Shown: positions 47,049-58,337, numbered from the stretch's first letter. The stretch is 64,000 nucleotides of DNA from Cobetia sp. L2A1 (GCF_009796845.1 NZ_CP047025.1:930001-994000), one strand, 5' to 3'. The notes: generated from the letters alone by a model not told the origin. Program-made: numbers and translations.

Positions 47049-47467
47049 GGGCTCTGGTGTCTTGTGTCCTGGGGCTTGGGCGCTCGTGACCGGGCGACGA
47101 TGAGAGCGACGGCAGGTGCGAGGATGACGACGCGGCCGTCGAGGGCATGCCTGATCATAGCAAGTCAGTCGTGTTGATGGGGGCGGACAGGGCGCTTTTA
47201 CAGTTCTGCGCCGCCATGTGCATGCAGACGCTGCCTCTAGAGAGATTTTTCAGGGGCCAATGGTCGGCACGAATGTGTTGTCTTCTTGGCTATGGGGTAA
47301 ACGGTCTTGTAGTCAAATCGTTGATTCTGTAGCACTACTACCCCCAGTGCGACCATCCTTGCATTGTCCCTCTTCACTGCGTTGCGCATACTCACCTGGC
47401 CTTGTCCGGCGTGGCAAGTTCACTTGTCGCGTCCGTTTTTTCAGATCGCCGTCAGAGGAAAGCCTCC
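47049..47467. other. mfd-gap intergenic region
   Basis: 419 bases between divergent mfd and gap. It holds a HexR-like palindrome at 47328-47342. No gene is supported; a 61-codon frame at 47147 has no family resemblance. Confidence 0.5.
47328..47342. promoter_or_regulatory. Candidate HexR operator before gap
   Basis: TGTAGCACTACTACC matches 12 of 15 positions of the HexR palindrome and keeps TGTAG-N5-CTAC. It lies 126 bases upstream of the gap start. Weaker than the pyk site. Confidence 0.35.
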
Positions 47468-48916
47468 GTGAGCCAAGAGAATCTCGAAGCCTGTTTCAAG
47501 CAGTGGCAAGACAATGAAGCCCTCGCCGAGCAGATGATCCCGTTGTTGGGGGATCTCTACCGTCGCTTCAATGTCGTGCCCTCCATCTACGGGCGCTCGC
47601 TGATCAACCGTTCCATGGTGCGTATCCTCAAGAATCACCGTTGGGTTCGCAAGGCGGAAGGCGTTGAGCTGTCAGTGGAAGATACCTTCCCGTTGGTGCG
47701 CGCGATGATTGAGCTGAATCTTGGCCCTGCACACGTCGATATCGGCAAGCTGGCGGTCGCGTTCAAGCGCTCCGGCGAGACCGATATCGCGGCTTTCCTG
47801 ACGCGTGAACTGGCCGAGATTGTCGATGGCTACGTGGCAGGCGGCATGGGCGGTGAGCCGAAGGATGTCGTGCTGTACGGCTTCGGTCGTATCGGTCGTC
47901 TGTTGGCGCGCATCATGATCGAGAAGGCCGGCGGCGGTAATCTGCTGCGGTTGCGTGCCATCGTGGTGCGTGGCGACGGCGATGATCTGGAAAAGCGTGC
48001 CAGCCTGCTGCGTCGTGACTCCGTGCACGGGCCTTTCGAGGGTAGCATCACCGTCGATCAGGAGAATTCAGCACTGATCGTCAACGGCAACTACATCAAG
48101 GTCATTTACGCCAGCTCACCGGCCGAGATCGACTACACCGCGCATGGCATCGATAACGCCATCGTGGTGGACAACACCGGCAAATGGCGTGATGAGGCGG
48201 GTCTTGGTCAGCATCTGGAATGCAAAGGCGTCGCCAAGGTGCTGCTGACGGCGCCGGGCAAGGGCGATCTCAAGAATATCGTCTACGGAGTCAATCACGA
48301 CGACATCAAGGACAGCGATCGCATCATTTCTGCGGCATCCTGTACCACCAATGCCATCGTGCCCTTGTTGAAGGTGCTGAATGATGAATACGGCGTTGTC
48401 CAAGGGCACGTTGAAACGGTGCATTCCTACACCAATGATCAGAACCTGATCGACAACTTCCACAGTGGTGATCGCCGTGGTCGCGCTGCAGCGCTGAACA
48501 TGGTGCTGACTGAGACAGGCGCTGCCAAGGCTGTTGCCAAGGCGCTGCCAGAACTCGAAGGCAAGCTGACCGGTAATGCCATTCGCGTACCGACGCCGAA
48601 CGTTTCCATGGCGATCCTCAACCTCACGCTGAACACCGCGAGCGATGCTGAGCGCATGAATGACTTTCTGCGCACCGCCTCACTGCACTCCTCGCTGCAA
48701 AAGCAGATCGACTATGTCGATTCCTGTGAGGTCGTGTCCTCTGATTTCGTCGGTAACCGTCATTCCGGCATCGTCGATGGTCAGGCGACGATCGTTACCG
48801 ACAAGCAGGCCGTCGTGTACGTCTGGTATGACAATGAGTTCGGTTACAGCTGCCAGGTAGTGCGTATCCTGCAGCACATGTCCAACGTGCGTTTCAGCTA
48901 TTTCCCGACGCGCTGA
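47468..48916 (+). CDS. gap: Glyceraldehyde-3-phosphate dehydrogenase, long form
   Basis: This 482-residue protein carries about 125 extra N-terminal residues before the NAD-binding domain, which starts VVLYGFGRIGRLLARIMIEK (about 135-154). Catalytic cysteine is in ISAASCTTNAIVPLLK (about 289-304). It is like the PA3001-type GAPDH of Pseudomonas, which also has an extended N-terminus. It may act in gluconeogenesis or with NADP; the direction cannot be read. The start GTG 47468 has GAGG nine bases upstream; the frame is open to 47402 with a short extension. Confidence 0.9.
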   Translation: MSQENLEACFKQWQDNEALAEQMIPLLGDLYRRFNVVPSIYGRSLINRSMVRILKNHRWVRKAEGVELSVEDTFPLVRAMIELNLGPAHVDIGKLAVAFKRSGETDIAAFLTRELAEIVDGYVAGGMGGEPKDVVLYGFGRIGRLLARIMIEKAGGGNLLRLRAIVVRGDGDDLEKRASLLRRDSVHGPFEGSITVDQENSALIVNGNYIKVIYASSPAEIDYTAHGIDNAIVVDNTGKWRDEAGLGQHLECKGVAKVLLTAPGKGDLKNIVYGVNHDDIKDSDRIISAASCTTNAIVPLLKVLNDEYGVVQGHVETVHSYTNDQNLIDNFHSGDRRGRAAALNMVLTETGAAKAVAKALPELEGKLTGNAIRVPTPNVSMAILNLTLNTASDAERMNDFLRTASLHSSLQKQIDYVDSCEVVSSDFVGNRHSGIVDGQATIVTDKQAVVYVWYDNEFGYSCQVVRILQHMSNVRFSYFPTR

Positions 48917-49414
48917 TCTTGAAGTATAGGGGCAACGCCTGAATTGAAGGCGCCCTGTAGACTGAGTTGAAGGCCAGGTGGAAAGCTGCAGTTGAAGGCT
49001 GAATTCGAGACAAGACGCGAGTGGTTGGACTTATGTGTGAACGAGTCTGTCGTGCATTTTCTCAACAGGAATCGTCGGCCACCGCAACAGCTTCGAAACG
49101 GTCGACAATAAAGCCTTGAAATGGTCTTCAACATAATGCCCTCGCCATCCATGATGGCGGGGGCATTGTCATTTTGGCGGATCGCACCACTTTAGTGTCG
49201 TATGGTCTTTCCGGCCCCGCATCTTTATAATGAGGCGGATTTTTTGGGCCGGCCCAGTCTTTGGGTCACACCTCCAACCGTCTGATAAGAAAAGCATTCG
49301 TATATCGTGACGCTAGCTATTCCTGGGGCTGCCTGGCCATTTATCGGCCTCTAGTCGTGTCATCGACGAATGATCTTTCCTGAACCACATCAGATCCGAC
49401 AATTGGGCGAGTCT
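48917..49414. other. gap-nqr intergenic region
   Basis: 498 bases. It holds a terminator for gap (49135-49176), then a possible -10 TATAAT (49226-49231) without a good -35, then a perfect 12-base GC palindrome (49245-49256) in the likely nqr leader. Direct repeats of TGAAGGC(G/C) and TTGAAGGC occur at about 48942-48975. No gene seen. Confidence 0.5.
49135..49176 (+). terminator. Rho-independent terminator after gap
   Basis: A 15-base stem AATGCCCTCGCCATC with one G-U pair and a CAT loop, followed by GTCATTTT. It is 218 bases beyond the gap stop. Confidence 0.75.
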
Positions 49415-50764
49415 ATGATCGAAGTCAAACGTGGCCTGGATCTCCCCATCGCTGGGGCTCCGGAGCAGCGTATCGAGGATGCGCAGCCCGTTCGTCGCGT
49501 AGCGATCCTGGGTGTTGACTACGTCGGTATGAAACCGACGATGGAAGTCAGCGAAGGGGATAAGGTGAAGCTGGGGCAACTGCTCTTCACCGACAAGAAG
49601 ACTCCCGGTGTGCGTTACACCGCGCCTGCTGCTGGTACCGTGGTAGAGATTAATCGTGGCGAGAAGCGCAAGCTGCTGTCCGTCGTGGTAGAAGTTGATG
49701 AGCAGGGGAGCGCTGAAGAATTCACGGCGCACGGTGAGGCAGCGCTTGCCACGCTCGAGCGTCAGGTGATGGTTGACCAACTGGTCGAATCAGGCCTGTG
49801 GACGGCATTGCGTACGCGTCCGTTCTCACGTGTACCGGCGCTCGACGCAAAAGCGGCGGCTATCTTTGTCACTGCCATCGATACTCATCCGCTGGCGGCC
49901 GATCCGGCTGTCGTGCTCAAGGGGCAGGAAACGGCTTTCCGTCAGGGGCTTGTCGCATTGACACGTCTGACCGAAGGCAAGGTCTTCCTGTGTCAGGCAC
50001 CGGGTGCTGATATTCCGGGCGGTGACGTTGCTGGTGTGGTCAGCGAGTCCTTCAAGGGCCCGCATCCGGCTGGTCTGCCGGGCACGCACATCCATCATCT
50101 GGCACCTGTCAGCCTGAAGCGTCAGGTCTGGCACATCGGCTATCAGGATGTCGTGGCGATCGGTACGCTGTTGGCGGAAGGTCGTCTGGATACTCGTCGT
50201 GTCGTTGCTGTGGGCGGCCCGCGTGCAAGCAAGCCGCGCCTGTTGCGCACGCGTCTGGGTGCCAGCACCGTAGACTTGCTCAAGGGTGAAGTAGAGCTTG
50301 CGGATGACACCCGCGTGATTTCCGGCTCGGTGTTCTCCGGTACGACCTGTGAAGGCGCGCTGCGCTTTGTCGGCCGCTACCACACTCAGGTGAGTCTGCT
50401 CGAAGAAGGCAACAAGCGTGCCTTCATGGGCTGGCTATCCACGGGTGCTAACCGTCACTCGGTACTGGGTATCTACCTGTCGAAGCTGACGGGGTTGCGG
50501 GACTATCGTCCCAATACCTCGACCAATGGTTCCGAGCGAGCCATGGTGCCGGTAGGTGCGTACGAGAAGATCATGCCGCTGGACATTCTGCCGACGCAGT
50601 TGCTGCGTTCGTTGATTGTCGGCGATATCGAGACCGGGATGCAGCTTGGCTGCCTCGAGCTGGATGAAGAGGACCTCGCGCTGTGCACTTACGTGTGCCC
50701 GGGCAAGTACGAGTACGGTCCCATCCTGCGTGACAACCTCACCACGATCGAGAAAGAGGTCTGA
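49415..50764 (+). CDS. nqrA: Na+-NQR subunit A
   Basis: NqrA is the peripheral cytoplasmic, ubiquinone-interacting subunit of the sodium-pumping NADH:quinone reductase. The 449-residue product starts [18 protein letters not shown] and has [20 protein letters not shown] (about 42-61) and [12 protein letters not shown] (about 223-234). The start ATG 49415 has GGGCGA upstream; a 15-residue earlier start is less likely. First of six genes with overlaps or tiny gaps. Confidence 0.97.
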   Translation: MIEVKRGLDLPIAGAPEQRIEDAQPVRRVAILGVDYVGMKPTMEVSEGDKVKLGQLLFTDKKTPGVRYTAPAAGTVVEINRGEKRKLLSVVVEVDEQGSAEEFTAHGEAALATLERQVMVDQLVESGLWTALRTRPFSRVPALDAKAAAIFVTAIDTHPLAADPAVVLKGQETAFRQGLVALTRLTEGKVFLCQAPGADIPGGDVAGVVSESFKGPHPAGLPGTHIHHLAPVSLKRQVWHIGYQDVVAIGTLLAEGRLDTRRVVAVGGPRASKPRLLRTRLGASTVDLLKGEVELADDTRVISGSVFSGTTCEGALRFVGRYHTQVSLLEEGNKRAFMGWLSTGANRHSVLGIYLSKLTGLRDYRPNTSTNGSERAMVPVGAYEKIMPLDILPTQLLRSLIVGDIETGMQLGCLELDEEDLALCTYVCPGKYEYGPILRDNLTTIEKEV

Positions 50765-51996
50765 TGATGGGCATTCGACAGACTCTGGATAATCTGGAGC
50801 CGCACTTCCACAAGGGTGGCAAGTACGAGAAGTTCTACGCGCTCTACGAAGCCGTGGACACGATTTTCTATGTACCGGCGAGTGTCACGCGTACTACGGC
50901 GCACGTGCGTGATGGCATCGATCTGAAGCGCATCATGATCACGGTCTGGATGTGCACCTTCCCGGCCATGTTCTTTGGCATGTACAACGCTGGTCTACAG
51001 GCCAACGACGCTATCGCGGGCGGTTTCAGTTCACTGGGCGGCTGGCGTGAAGCGATTGTCATGCTGCTGGCAGGAAGCCACGATGCGGGTAGTGTGTGGG
51101 CCAACTTCATCCTTGGCGCCACCTACTTCCTGCCTATCTATCTGGTGACCTTCGCCGTCGGCGGTTTCTGGGAAGTGCTGTTCGCCATGCGTCGTGGCCA
51201 TGAAGTCAATGAAGGCTTCTTCGTCACTTCCGTGCTGTTCGCGCTGACGCTGCCGGCAACGATTCCGTTGTGGCAGGTCGCGTTGGGCATCACCTTTGGT
51301 GTGGTGATCGGCAAGGAAGTCTTCGGTGGTACCGGCAAGAACTTCCTCAATCCGGCACTGTCCGGTCGTGCTTTCCTGTACTTCGCATATCCGGCCAGTA
51401 TTTCCGGTGATGCGGTATGGGTGCCGGCGGATGGGTATACCGGTGCTACCGCACTGTCGACTGCTGCGCAGGATGGCATGGGTGCGCTGATGCACCAGAT
51501 GAGCTGGTCTGATGCCTTCCTTGGCTTTATCCCCGGTTCCATGGGTGAGGTGTCCACTCTGGCCATCTTCATTGGTGCGGCGGTACTGTTATGGACACGC
51601 ATTGCCTCGTGGCGAATCATGCTGGGTGTACTATTGGGCATGATTGCGACAGCTTCGTTGTTCAATAGCATCGGCAGTGATACCAACTCGATGTTCGCGA
51701 TGCCGTGGTACTGGCATCTGGTGATCGGTGGCTTCGCCTTCGGTATGGTCTTCATGGCGACGGATCCTGTCTCGGCCTCGATGACCAACAAGGGCAAGTT
51801 GGTATTCGGTGCACTGATCGGTGTGATGACCGTGCTGATTCGCGTGGCCAATCCGGCCTTCCCGGAGGGCATCATGCTGGCGATTCTGTTCGCCAACCTG
51901 TTCGCCCCGCTGATCGACCACTTCGTCGTCCAGGCCAACATCAAGCGCCGTATCAAGCGCGAGACTGCCGGCATCGCGAACGAGGAGACTGCCTGA
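50764..51996 (+). CDS. nqrB: Na+-NQR subunit B
   Basis: NqrB is the largest membrane subunit, carrying riboflavin and a covalent FMN. The 410-residue product has about ten membrane helices and the flavinylation site GYTGATALS (about residues 222-230), whose threonine is the FMN attachment point. It overlaps the nqrA stop (TGATG). Length is as in Vibrio. A subset of helices near the C-terminus ([20 protein letters not shown]) belongs to the ion path. Confidence 0.97.
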   Translation: MMGIRQTLDNLEPHFHKGGKYEKFYALYEAVDTIFYVPASVTRTTAHVRDGIDLKRIMITVWMCTFPAMFFGMYNAGLQANDAIAGGFSSLGGWREAIVMLLAGSHDAGSVWANFILGATYFLPIYLVTFAVGGFWEVLFAMRRGHEVNEGFFVTSVLFALTLPATIPLWQVALGITFGVVIGKEVFGGTGKNFLNPALSGRAFLYFAYPASISGDAVWVPADGYTGATALSTAAQDGMGALMHQMSWSDAFLGFIPGSMGEVSTLAIFIGAAVLLWTRIASWRIMLGVLLGMIATASLFNSIGSDTNSMFAMPWYWHLVIGGFAFGMVFMATDPVSASMTNKGKLVFGALIGVMTVLIRVANPAFPEGIMLAILFANLFAPLIDHFVVQANIKRRIKRETAGIANEETA

Positions 51997-51997
51997 C

Positions 51998-52780
51998 ATG
52001 GCCAGCAATAATTCCATCAAGAAAACCCTCGGTGTCGCGCTTGCGTTATGCATCGTCTGCTCGGTGGTCGTTTCCACCGCAGCGGTCGTGCTGCGTCCGC
52101 AGCAGCTGACCAACGCCGAGCTTGACCGCAAGAGCAACATTCTTGCGGTCGCCGAGCTGCTCCAGCCGGGCGAAGATGTCGGCCAGCAGTTCCGTGACAA
52201 GGTCACCGCCAAGGTGGTTGATCTCAATACTGGCGACTATGTCGACAATATTGATCCGGAAAAGTATGACCAGGCCAAGATGTCCAAGGACCCGGCGACT
52301 TCACGCACGCTATCTGGCGATGAAGATCTGCCGGGCATCAAGCGTCGTGAGCAGTATTCCGTGGTCTACCTGGTCGGTGATGTCGAACAGCCTGATCAGA
52401 TCATTGTCCCGGTACGTGGCAATGGCCTGTGGTCGATGATGTACGGTTATCTTGCCCTCAAGGGTGACGGCAATACCGTCGTCGGACTGTCCTTCTATCA
52501 ACAGGGGGAAACTCCTGGGCTTGGCGGCGAAGTTGACAATCCGAAGTGGAAGGCTCAGTGGGATGGCAAGAAGATCTATCCTGAAGACAGCATGGATCCG
52601 GAAGTGCGTCTGAAGAAGGGCGGTGTCAATTCGTCTTCTCCGGATGCTCAGTACCAGGTCGATGCTCTGTCTGGTGCTACCCTGACCAGTAACGGTGTGA
52701 CCAACCTGCTGCAGTTCTGGATGGGTGAAAATGGCTTTGCCAAATACCTGACCCAGTTCCGCGACGTCAAAGGAGCGTAA
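51998..52780 (+). CDS. nqrC: Na+-NQR subunit C
   Basis: NqrC carries a second covalent FMN on its periplasmic domain. The 260-residue product has an N-terminal helix (about residues 10-32), then a soluble domain; [13 protein letters not shown] (about 227-239) is the flavinylation signature, its threonine being the FMN site modified by ApbE. NqrC and NqrB thus depend on the apbE gene that closes this operon. The gene starts two bases after nqrB. Confidence 0.97.
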   Translation: MASNNSIKKTLGVALALCIVCSVVVSTAAVVLRPQQLTNAELDRKSNILAVAELLQPGEDVGQQFRDKVTAKVVDLNTGDYVDNIDPEKYDQAKMSKDPATSRTLSGDEDLPGIKRREQYSVVYLVGDVEQPDQIIVPVRGNGLWSMMYGYLALKGDGNTVVGLSFYQQGETPGLGGEVDNPKWKAQWDGKKIYPEDSMDPEVRLKKGGVNSSSPDAQYQVDALSGATLTSNGVTNLLQFWMGENGFAKYLTQFRDVKGA

Positions 52781-52782
52781 CG

Positions 52783-53451
52783 ATGTCTGCCGAAACTCCT
52801 AAAGGTGTCCTGACGACGCCGATCTTCAAGAACAACCCTATCGCGTTACAGATCCTCGGCATCTGTTCCGCGCTGGCGGTGACCAACTCGATGAACACCG
52901 CCCTGATCATGGGGATTGCGGTGTCGCTGGTAACAGCGTTCTCCAGCATGTTCATCTCGTTGATTCGCAACCATATCCCGTCGTCTATCCGCATCATCGT
53001 GCAGATGACGATCATTGCCTCGCTGGTCATCGTGGTCGATCAGTCGCTGAAGGCTTTCGCATTCGAAACCTCCAAGCAGCTGTCGGTCTTCGTTGGTCTG
53101 ATCATCACCAACTGTATCGTCATGGGTCGCGCTGAAGCTTACGCGATGCAGAACGGTCCGGTGATGAGTTTCATCGATGGTATCGGCAATGGCTTGGGCT
53201 ATACCGTGATCCTGCTGGTGGTTGGCTTCGTGCGTGAACTGTTCGGTTCCGGCTCTCTGTTCGGCGTGACCATCCTGCAAACCGTCAATGATGGTGGCTG
53301 GTACATCCCGAATGGCCTGATGCTGCTGCCGCCGTCTGCGTTCTTCGTCATCGGGCTGTTCATCTGGGTGCTGCGTAGCGTGTATCCGGAGCAGGTCGAG
53401 AAGGCGGAGTACAAGATTACCGCCAATACCAAGATCAAGGAGGCCGTGTAA
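52783..53451 (+). CDS. nqrD: Na+-NQR subunit D
   Basis: A 222-residue membrane subunit with about six helices. It contains the symmetric-repeat cysteine region ([13 protein letters not shown], about residues 27-39; [13 protein letters not shown], about 107-119) that holds an Fe-S cluster together with NqrE. The gene starts two bases after nqrC; the ribosome site is CAAAGGAGC. Confidence 0.96.
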   Translation: MSAETPKGVLTTPIFKNNPIALQILGICSALAVTNSMNTALIMGIAVSLVTAFSSMFISLIRNHIPSSIRIIVQMTIIASLVIVVDQSLKAFAFETSKQLSVFVGLIITNCIVMGRAEAYAMQNGPVMSFIDGIGNGLGYTVILLVVGFVRELFGSGSLFGVTILQTVNDGGWYIPNGLMLLPPSAFFVIGLFIWVLRSVYPEQVEKAEYKITANTKIKEAV

Positions 53452-53452
53452 C

Positions 53453-54073
53453 ATGTTCGAACACTATCTGAGCCTGTTCATCAAGGCCGTGTTCGTCGAG
53501 AACATGGCACTGGCCTTCTTCCTGGGGATGTGTACATTCCTGGCGGTGTCCAAGAAGATCCAGTCCGCGATCGGTCTTGGCGTGGCGGTTGTCGTGGTGC
53601 TGGCGGTAACGGTGCCGGTCAACAACCTGATCCTGAACTACCTGCTGCGTGAAGGCGCGCTGACCTGGACGGGTCTGGAGGGGGCCGAGAGCATCGATCT
53701 GTCCTTCCTGGGCTATCTATCCTACATCGGCGTCATCGCGGCGATCGTGCAGATTCTCGAGATGTTCCTCGACAAGTTCGTGCCTGCGCTCTACAACGCG
53801 CTGGGTGTGTTCCTGCCGTTGATCACGGTCAACTGCGCCATCCTCGGTGCTGCACTGTTCATGGTTCAGCGTGACTACACCTTCGGTGAGTCCGTTATCT
53901 ATGGCGTGGGTGCAGGCTTTGGTTGGGCGCTGGCGATCGCTGCACTTGCCGGCATTCGCGAGAAGCTCAAGTACTCTGACGTGCCAGCTGGCTTGCAGGG
54001 TCTGGGTATCACCTTCATTACCGTTGGCCTGATGTCGTTGGGCTTCATGTCCTTCTCCGGCGTCCAGCTGTAA
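53453..54073 (+). CDS. nqrE: Na+-NQR subunit E
   Basis: A 206-residue membrane subunit paired with NqrD, with about six helices. [17 protein letters not shown] (about residues 23-39) and [16 protein letters not shown] (about 124-139) carry the cysteines of the shared membrane Fe-S cluster. It starts two bases after nqrD. It is five to eight residues longer than many homologues, through small insertions. Confidence 0.96.
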   Translation: MFEHYLSLFIKAVFVENMALAFFLGMCTFLAVSKKIQSAIGLGVAVVVVLAVTVPVNNLILNYLLREGALTWTGLEGAESIDLSFLGYLSYIGVIAAIVQILEMFLDKFVPALYNALGVFLPLITVNCAILGAALFMVQRDYTFGESVIYGVGAGFGWALAIAALAGIREKLKYSDVPAGLQGLGITFITVGLMSLGFMSFSGVQL

Positions 54074-54098
54074 CGCAACCGAGCATAAGGAAACCGAC

Positions 54099-55331
54099 AT
54101 GGTTGATATTTCCATCATCGTGCTCGGCGTTGTCATGTTCACCGTGGTCGTTATCGGCCTGGTGCTCGTGATCCTCGCGGCACGCAGCAAGCTGGTCTCG
54201 AGTGGCGACGTCCAGATCGAGATCAATGGCGATCCTGCCAACACCCTGACGACCCAGGCCGGCGGCAAGCTGCTGCAGACCCTGGCTGCCAATGGCATCT
54301 TCCTGTCCTCTGCTTGTGGTGGCGGTGGCTCCTGTGCCCAGTGTAAGTGCCGGATCTCTGAAGGCGGCGGCTCCATCCTGCCGACAGAAGAGTCCCACTT
54401 CACCATGGGTGAGAAGAAGGAAGGCTGGCGTCTGTCGTGTCAGGTACCGGTCAAGCAGGACATGAAGGTCGAGGTGCCGGAAGAAATCTTCGGCGTCAAG
54501 AAGTGGGAAACCACGGTCAGCGCCAACCCGAACGTCGCGACCTTCATCAAGGAGCTGAACCTGGAGCTGCCGGAAGACGAGGAAGTCAACTTCCGCGCGG
54601 GTGGCTACGTTCAGCTGGAAGCACCGGCTTACGACATCAAGTTCTCCGACTTCGACATCGATGAAGAATATCGTGGCGACTGGGAGAAGTTTGGCCTGTT
54701 CAACATTCAGCACAAGAATGAAGCGCCGGTGATTCGTGCCTACTCGATGGCGAACTATCCGGAAGAGTACGGCATCCTGAAGTTCAACATCCGTGTCGCG
54801 ACGCCACCGCCCAACAGCCAGTATCCGCCGGGCCTGATGTCCACCTACGTCTTCTCGCTGAAGCCTGGCGACAAGATCACCGTGATGGGGCCGTTTGGTG
54901 AGTTCTTCGCCAAGGACACCGATGCCGAAATGATCTTCATTGGTGGTGGTGCCGGCATGGCGCCGATGCGTAGCCATATCTTCGATCAGCTCAAGCGCCT
55001 GAATTCTACGCGCAAGATCTCGTTCTGGTACGGTGCGCGCTCCATGCGCGAGTCGTTCTATAACGAGGAATACGACCTGCTGGCAGAAGAGAATGACAAC
55101 TTCGAGTGGCATCTGGCGCTGTCTGATCCGCAGCCAGAGGACAACTGGGAAGGAGCGACAGGCTTCATTCACAATGTTCTCTACGAGAATTATCTCAAGG
55201 ATCATCCAGCTCCTGAGGATTGCGAGTTCTACATGTGCGGTCCGCCCATGATGAACGCCGCGGTCGTCAAGATGTTGACAGACCTGGGCGTGGAGCCGGA
55301 GAACATCCTGCTCGATGACTTTGGTGGTTGA
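54099..55331 (+). CDS. nqrF: Na+-NQR subunit F
   Basis: NqrF is the NADH-oxidising subunit. The 410-residue product has an N-terminal membrane helix (about residues 4-27), a [2Fe-2S] ferredoxin domain with [12 protein letters not shown] (about 72-83) and a final cysteine in RLSCQVP, and a ferredoxin reductase domain with FAD site [11 protein letters not shown] (about 212-222) and NADH site [15 protein letters not shown] (about 279-293). Full length. It ends three bases before apbE. Confidence 0.97.
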   Translation: MVDISIIVLGVVMFTVVVIGLVLVILAARSKLVSSGDVQIEINGDPANTLTTQAGGKLLQTLAANGIFLSSACGGGGSCAQCKCRISEGGGSILPTEESHFTMGEKKEGWRLSCQVPVKQDMKVEVPEEIFGVKKWETTVSANPNVATFIKELNLELPEDEEVNFRAGGYVQLEAPAYDIKFSDFDIDEEYRGDWEKFGLFNIQHKNEAPVIRAYSMANYPEEYGILKFNIRVATPPPNSQYPPGLMSTYVFSLKPGDKITVMGPFGEFFAKDTDAEMIFIGGGAGMAPMRSHIFDQLKRLNSTRKISFWYGARSMRESFYNEEYDLLAEENDNFEWHLALSDPQPEDNWEGATGFIHNVLYENYLKDHPAPEDCEFYMCGPPMMNAAVVKMLTDLGVEPENILLDDFGG

Positions 55332-55334
55332 TTG

Positions 55335-56408
55335 ATGATGTCACGCGTCGCAAGACGACTGGCAGGGCCGGCCCTCATGGGGCTGGCCCTGCTGGTTGCA
55401 GGCTGTGAAAATTCCAGCAACCCTGAGTTGCATCGTTTTGCCGGGCCCATCTTCGGCACCGGTTTCCACGTCAGTGTAGTGGGGGATCTGGATGCGGATG
55501 AGGTGGCAGACCTCAAACAAGTCAGTGTCGAGGCGCTGAATAAGGTCGATTGGCAGATGTCGACCTACAAGGACACCTCGGAGCTCTCGAAACTGAATCA
55601 GGCACCGGTGAATGTGTCCGTCACGCTGTCTGATGATCTGGCGCATGTGCTCAGTGAGGCGCAGGATGTCGGTAACCGTTCGGATGGTGCCTTTGATGTC
55701 ACGGTAGGTCCTGCGGTCAACCTGTGGGGCTTCGGGCCGGATGCACGTCTGGACAAGGCGCCCAGTGATGCGCAGATTGCCGAAGCCTTGGCCAAGGTCG
55801 ATCACCTGGCACTTGAGCTTGATGGTAATACGGTGATCAAACGCAAGCCGGTGTACACCGATCTATCGGGTATCGCCAAGGGCTTCGGTGTTGATCGAGT
55901 GGCCGATGCGCTCGAGGCAAAGGGTGTCGAGAATTACCTGGTTGAGGTCGGTGGCGAGATTCGTGTCAAGGGCGAGAAGCCTGGCGACAAGCCGTGGAGG
56001 ATCGCTATCGAAGCACCGAAGTCTTTCGAGCGTTCCGTGCAGCGCATCATCGATCCGGGTAATGCGGCGGTGGCCACCTCTGGTGATTATCGCAACTATT
56101 TCGAGCAGGATGGCGTCCGTTACTCACATACCATTGATCCGCGTACCGGTAGGCCCATTCAGCATCGCCTGGCCTCCGTTACCGTGATTACGCCGAACTG
56201 CTCTACGGCGGATGCCTGGGCCACTGCATTGAACGTACTGGGGGCTGACAAGGCCATGGCGACGGCAAAACGTGAGAACATTGCAGCCTACTTCATTGTC
56301 AAAACCAAAGATGGCTTCGAGCAGTCCTGGAGTCCGGCATTTGCGCCCTATCTGAAGGATGCGCCGGTCGCAGGGCCTGACAAGTCTGCAGGCAAGGTGG
56401 TTCACTGA
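55335..56408 (+). CDS. apbE: FAD:protein FMN transferase
   Basis: ApbE attaches FMN to threonines of NqrB and NqrC using FAD. The 357-residue product is a periplasmic lipoprotein (lipobox LLVAGC, cysteine about residue 23). Family features are FGTGFHVSVVGD (about 39), LSKLNQAP, DGAFDVTVGPAVNLWGFGP (about 116-134), YTDLSGIAKGFGVDRVA, VEVGGEIRVKG (about 203-213), and HTIDPRTGRPIQ. ATG 55335 (or 55338) follows GGTGG. Co-transcribed with nqr. Confidence 0.95.
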   Translation: MMSRVARRLAGPALMGLALLVAGCENSSNPELHRFAGPIFGTGFHVSVVGDLDADEVADLKQVSVEALNKVDWQMSTYKDTSELSKLNQAPVNVSVTLSDDLAHVLSEAQDVGNRSDGAFDVTVGPAVNLWGFGPDARLDKAPSDAQIAEALAKVDHLALELDGNTVIKRKPVYTDLSGIAKGFGVDRVADALEAKGVENYLVEVGGEIRVKGEKPGDKPWRIAIEAPKSFERSVQRIIDPGNAAVATSGDYRNYFEQDGVRYSHTIDPRTGRPIQHRLASVTVITPNCSTADAWATALNVLGADKAMATAKRENIAAYFIVKTKDGFEQSWSPAFAPYLKDAPVAGPDKSAGKVVH

Positions 56409-56520
56409 GCGCTACTGAATCGTCGTCTGTGTTTGATGCATGACGGTGCCTGTCCTCATGATGTTCTATCACGAGAAACAGGCCCGTTCCGTAGGGGGAT
56501 AACCCCCGGGAGAAACTGAC

Positions 56521-56772
56521 ATGACTATCTGGTTACTGGTGTTCGCGGCCATGCTGCTGCTGATTGCAGCAATGGCTGTCGGAGTGTTGATGGGTGGCAA
56601 GCCAATTGCAGGTTCTTGTGGTGGGCTCAATAACCTCGGGCTCAAGGATGGCTGTGATATCTGCGGCGGCAAGGACGAAGAGTGCGAAAAGGAGCAGGAT
56701 CGCCAGCGTCTGATGACGGAGAGTGGTGGTAAGCCGGCAAGTGACCTGGCATACGAAGCACCGCGTCGCTGA
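56521..56772 (+). CDS. nqrM: Na+-NQR maturation protein NqrM
   Basis: An 83-residue membrane protein of the DUF539 family, needed to deliver iron for the NqrD/E cluster. One helix (about residues 4-24) is followed by GSCGGLNNLGLKDGCDICGG, with four cysteines in all (about 37, 49, 52, 60), the family signature. The order nqrF-apbE-nqrM is standard. An acidic-basic tail follows. Confidence 0.94.
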   Translation: MTIWLLVFAAMLLLIAAMAVGVLMGGKPIAGSCGGLNNLGLKDGCDICGGKDEECEKEQDRQRLMTESGGKPASDLAYEAPRR

Positions 56773-56918
56773 TTTCCCATACATGACTTTATGCCCGGCT
56801 CAACGCTTGCCGGCCAGACTGGCCAGCCGCCGGCTCTGTTGTGGCGGATTGCTCTCAAGGAGAGTGGCCTGTGATGACAGGGCTGGCTCACGAACTATCA
56901 AGGAGCAAAGCGAGTCTC

Positions 56919-58310
56919 ATGGCAGTCTATAACTACGATGTGGTCGTGATCGGTACCGGTCCGGCGGGGGAGAGTGCTGCAGTCAATGCAGCCAAGCATG
57001 GCAAGCGCGTCGCCGTGATCGAGGCGCAGTCTTCAGTGGGTGGCAACTGTACTCACAAGGGCACCATCCCCTCCAAGGCGTTGCGTCACGCGGTCAAGCA
57101 GATCATCGAGTTCAACACCAATCGCATGTTCCGCGACATTGGTGAGCCGCGCTGGTTCTCCTTCCCCAAGGTACTGGAGCGTTCGCGTCGCACTATCGAG
57201 CAGCAAGTCGAGATGCGTACGCGCTTCTATGCTCGTAACCGTATTGATGTGTTCTTCGGGACGGCTTACTTCAAGGACGAGCATACTGTCGTGGTGCGTG
57301 ATGCCCATGAAGGTGTTGAGGAGCTACATACCGAGAAAGTGGTCATCGCGACGGGCTCACGCCCCTATCGTCCGGCGGACGTCAACTTCCGTCACCCACG
57401 TATCTACTGCTCCGACACCATTCTCGGTCTGTCGCACACGCCGCGCACGTTGATCATCTACGGTGCCGGCGTCATCGGTTCCGAGTATGCGTCAATCTTC
57501 TCCGGCCTCGGCGTCAAGGTCGATCTGATCGATACGCGTGATCGTCTCCTGTCGTTCCTGGATAACGAGATCTCCGATGCGCTGTCCTATCACCTGCGCA
57601 ACAATGGGGTGCTGGTACGTCACAATGAGGAACATGACCGCATAGAGGGAGATGAGTCCGGGGTGGTCGTGCACCTGAAGTCTGGCAAGAAGCTGCGTGC
57701 AGATGCCTTCCTGTGGGCCAATGGCCGTACCGGCAACACTGACAGCCTCGGGCTCGAGAACATCGGCCTGCAGGCCAATGGTCGTGGTCAGCTGACAGTG
57801 GATGAGCAGTACCGTACCGAATTGGACCACATCTATGCCGTGGGCGACGTGATCGGTTGGCCGAGTCTGGCCTCTGCTGCCTATGATCAGGGGCGTTACG
57901 CCTCTGCCAATCTGTTGGGCGAAGACTTCAAGTTCGTCAGTGAAGTCCCGACCGGTATCTATACGATTCCCGAGATCAGCTCGGTCGGTCGTGGTGAGTC
58001 GGAGTTGACCGAAGCACGTATTCCCTACGAAGTCGGGCAGGCGTTCTTCAAGGACACCGCACGGGCGCAGATTACCGGCGATACGGTCGGCATGCTCAAG
58101 ATCCTGTTCCATCGTGACACGCTGGAAATTCTGGGTATTCACTGCTTCGGCGATCAGGCGTCCGAGATCGTGCATATCGGTCAGGCCATCATGCAGCAGA
58201 AAGGTGAAGCGAACACCCTCAAGTACTTCGTCAACACCACCTTCAATTATCCGACCATGGCAGAAGCGTATCGTGTGGCAGCCATGAACGGACTTAATCG
58301 TCTGTTCTGA
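56919..58310 (+). CDS. sthA: Soluble pyridine nucleotide transhydrogenase
   Basis: SthA balances NADPH and NADH by hydride transfer. The 463-residue FAD protein begins [20 protein letters not shown] and has [19 protein letters not shown] (about 43-61), where the second redox cysteine of related dehydrogenases is replaced by threonine, as is normal for SthA. The second nucleotide site is [16 protein letters not shown] (about 178-193). The ATG at 56919 has AAGGAG 13 bases upstream, a somewhat long spacer. It follows nqrM as in Pseudomonas. Confidence 0.95.
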   Translation: MAVYNYDVVVIGTGPAGESAAVNAAKHGKRVAVIEAQSSVGGNCTHKGTIPSKALRHAVKQIIEFNTNRMFRDIGEPRWFSFPKVLERSRRTIEQQVEMRTRFYARNRIDVFFGTAYFKDEHTVVVRDAHEGVEELHTEKVVIATGSRPYRPADVNFRHPRIYCSDTILGLSHTPRTLIIYGAGVIGSEYASIFSGLGVKVDLIDTRDRLLSFLDNEISDALSYHLRNNGVLVRHNEEHDRIEGDESGVVVHLKSGKKLRADAFLWANGRTGNTDSLGLENIGLQANGRGQLTVDEQYRTELDHIYAVGDVIGWPSLASAAYDQGRYASANLLGEDFKFVSEVPTGIYTIPEISSVGRGESELTEARIPYEVGQAFFKDTARAQITGDTVGMLKILFHRDTLEILGIHCFGDQASEIVHIGQAIMQQKGEANTLKYFVNTTFNYPTMAEAYRVAAMNGLNRLF

Positions 58311-58337
58311 TGATTGCTCGTCAGTCGATATGAGCGA

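Noticed and set aside
47301..47320. TTGTAGTCAAATC upstream of gap as a HexR box
   Set aside because: Only the left half-site fits; the neighbouring 47328-47342 palindrome is better.
54045..55205. A 386-codon frame opposite nqrF
   Set aside because: Shadow of nqrF; His/Arg-rich composition without motifs.
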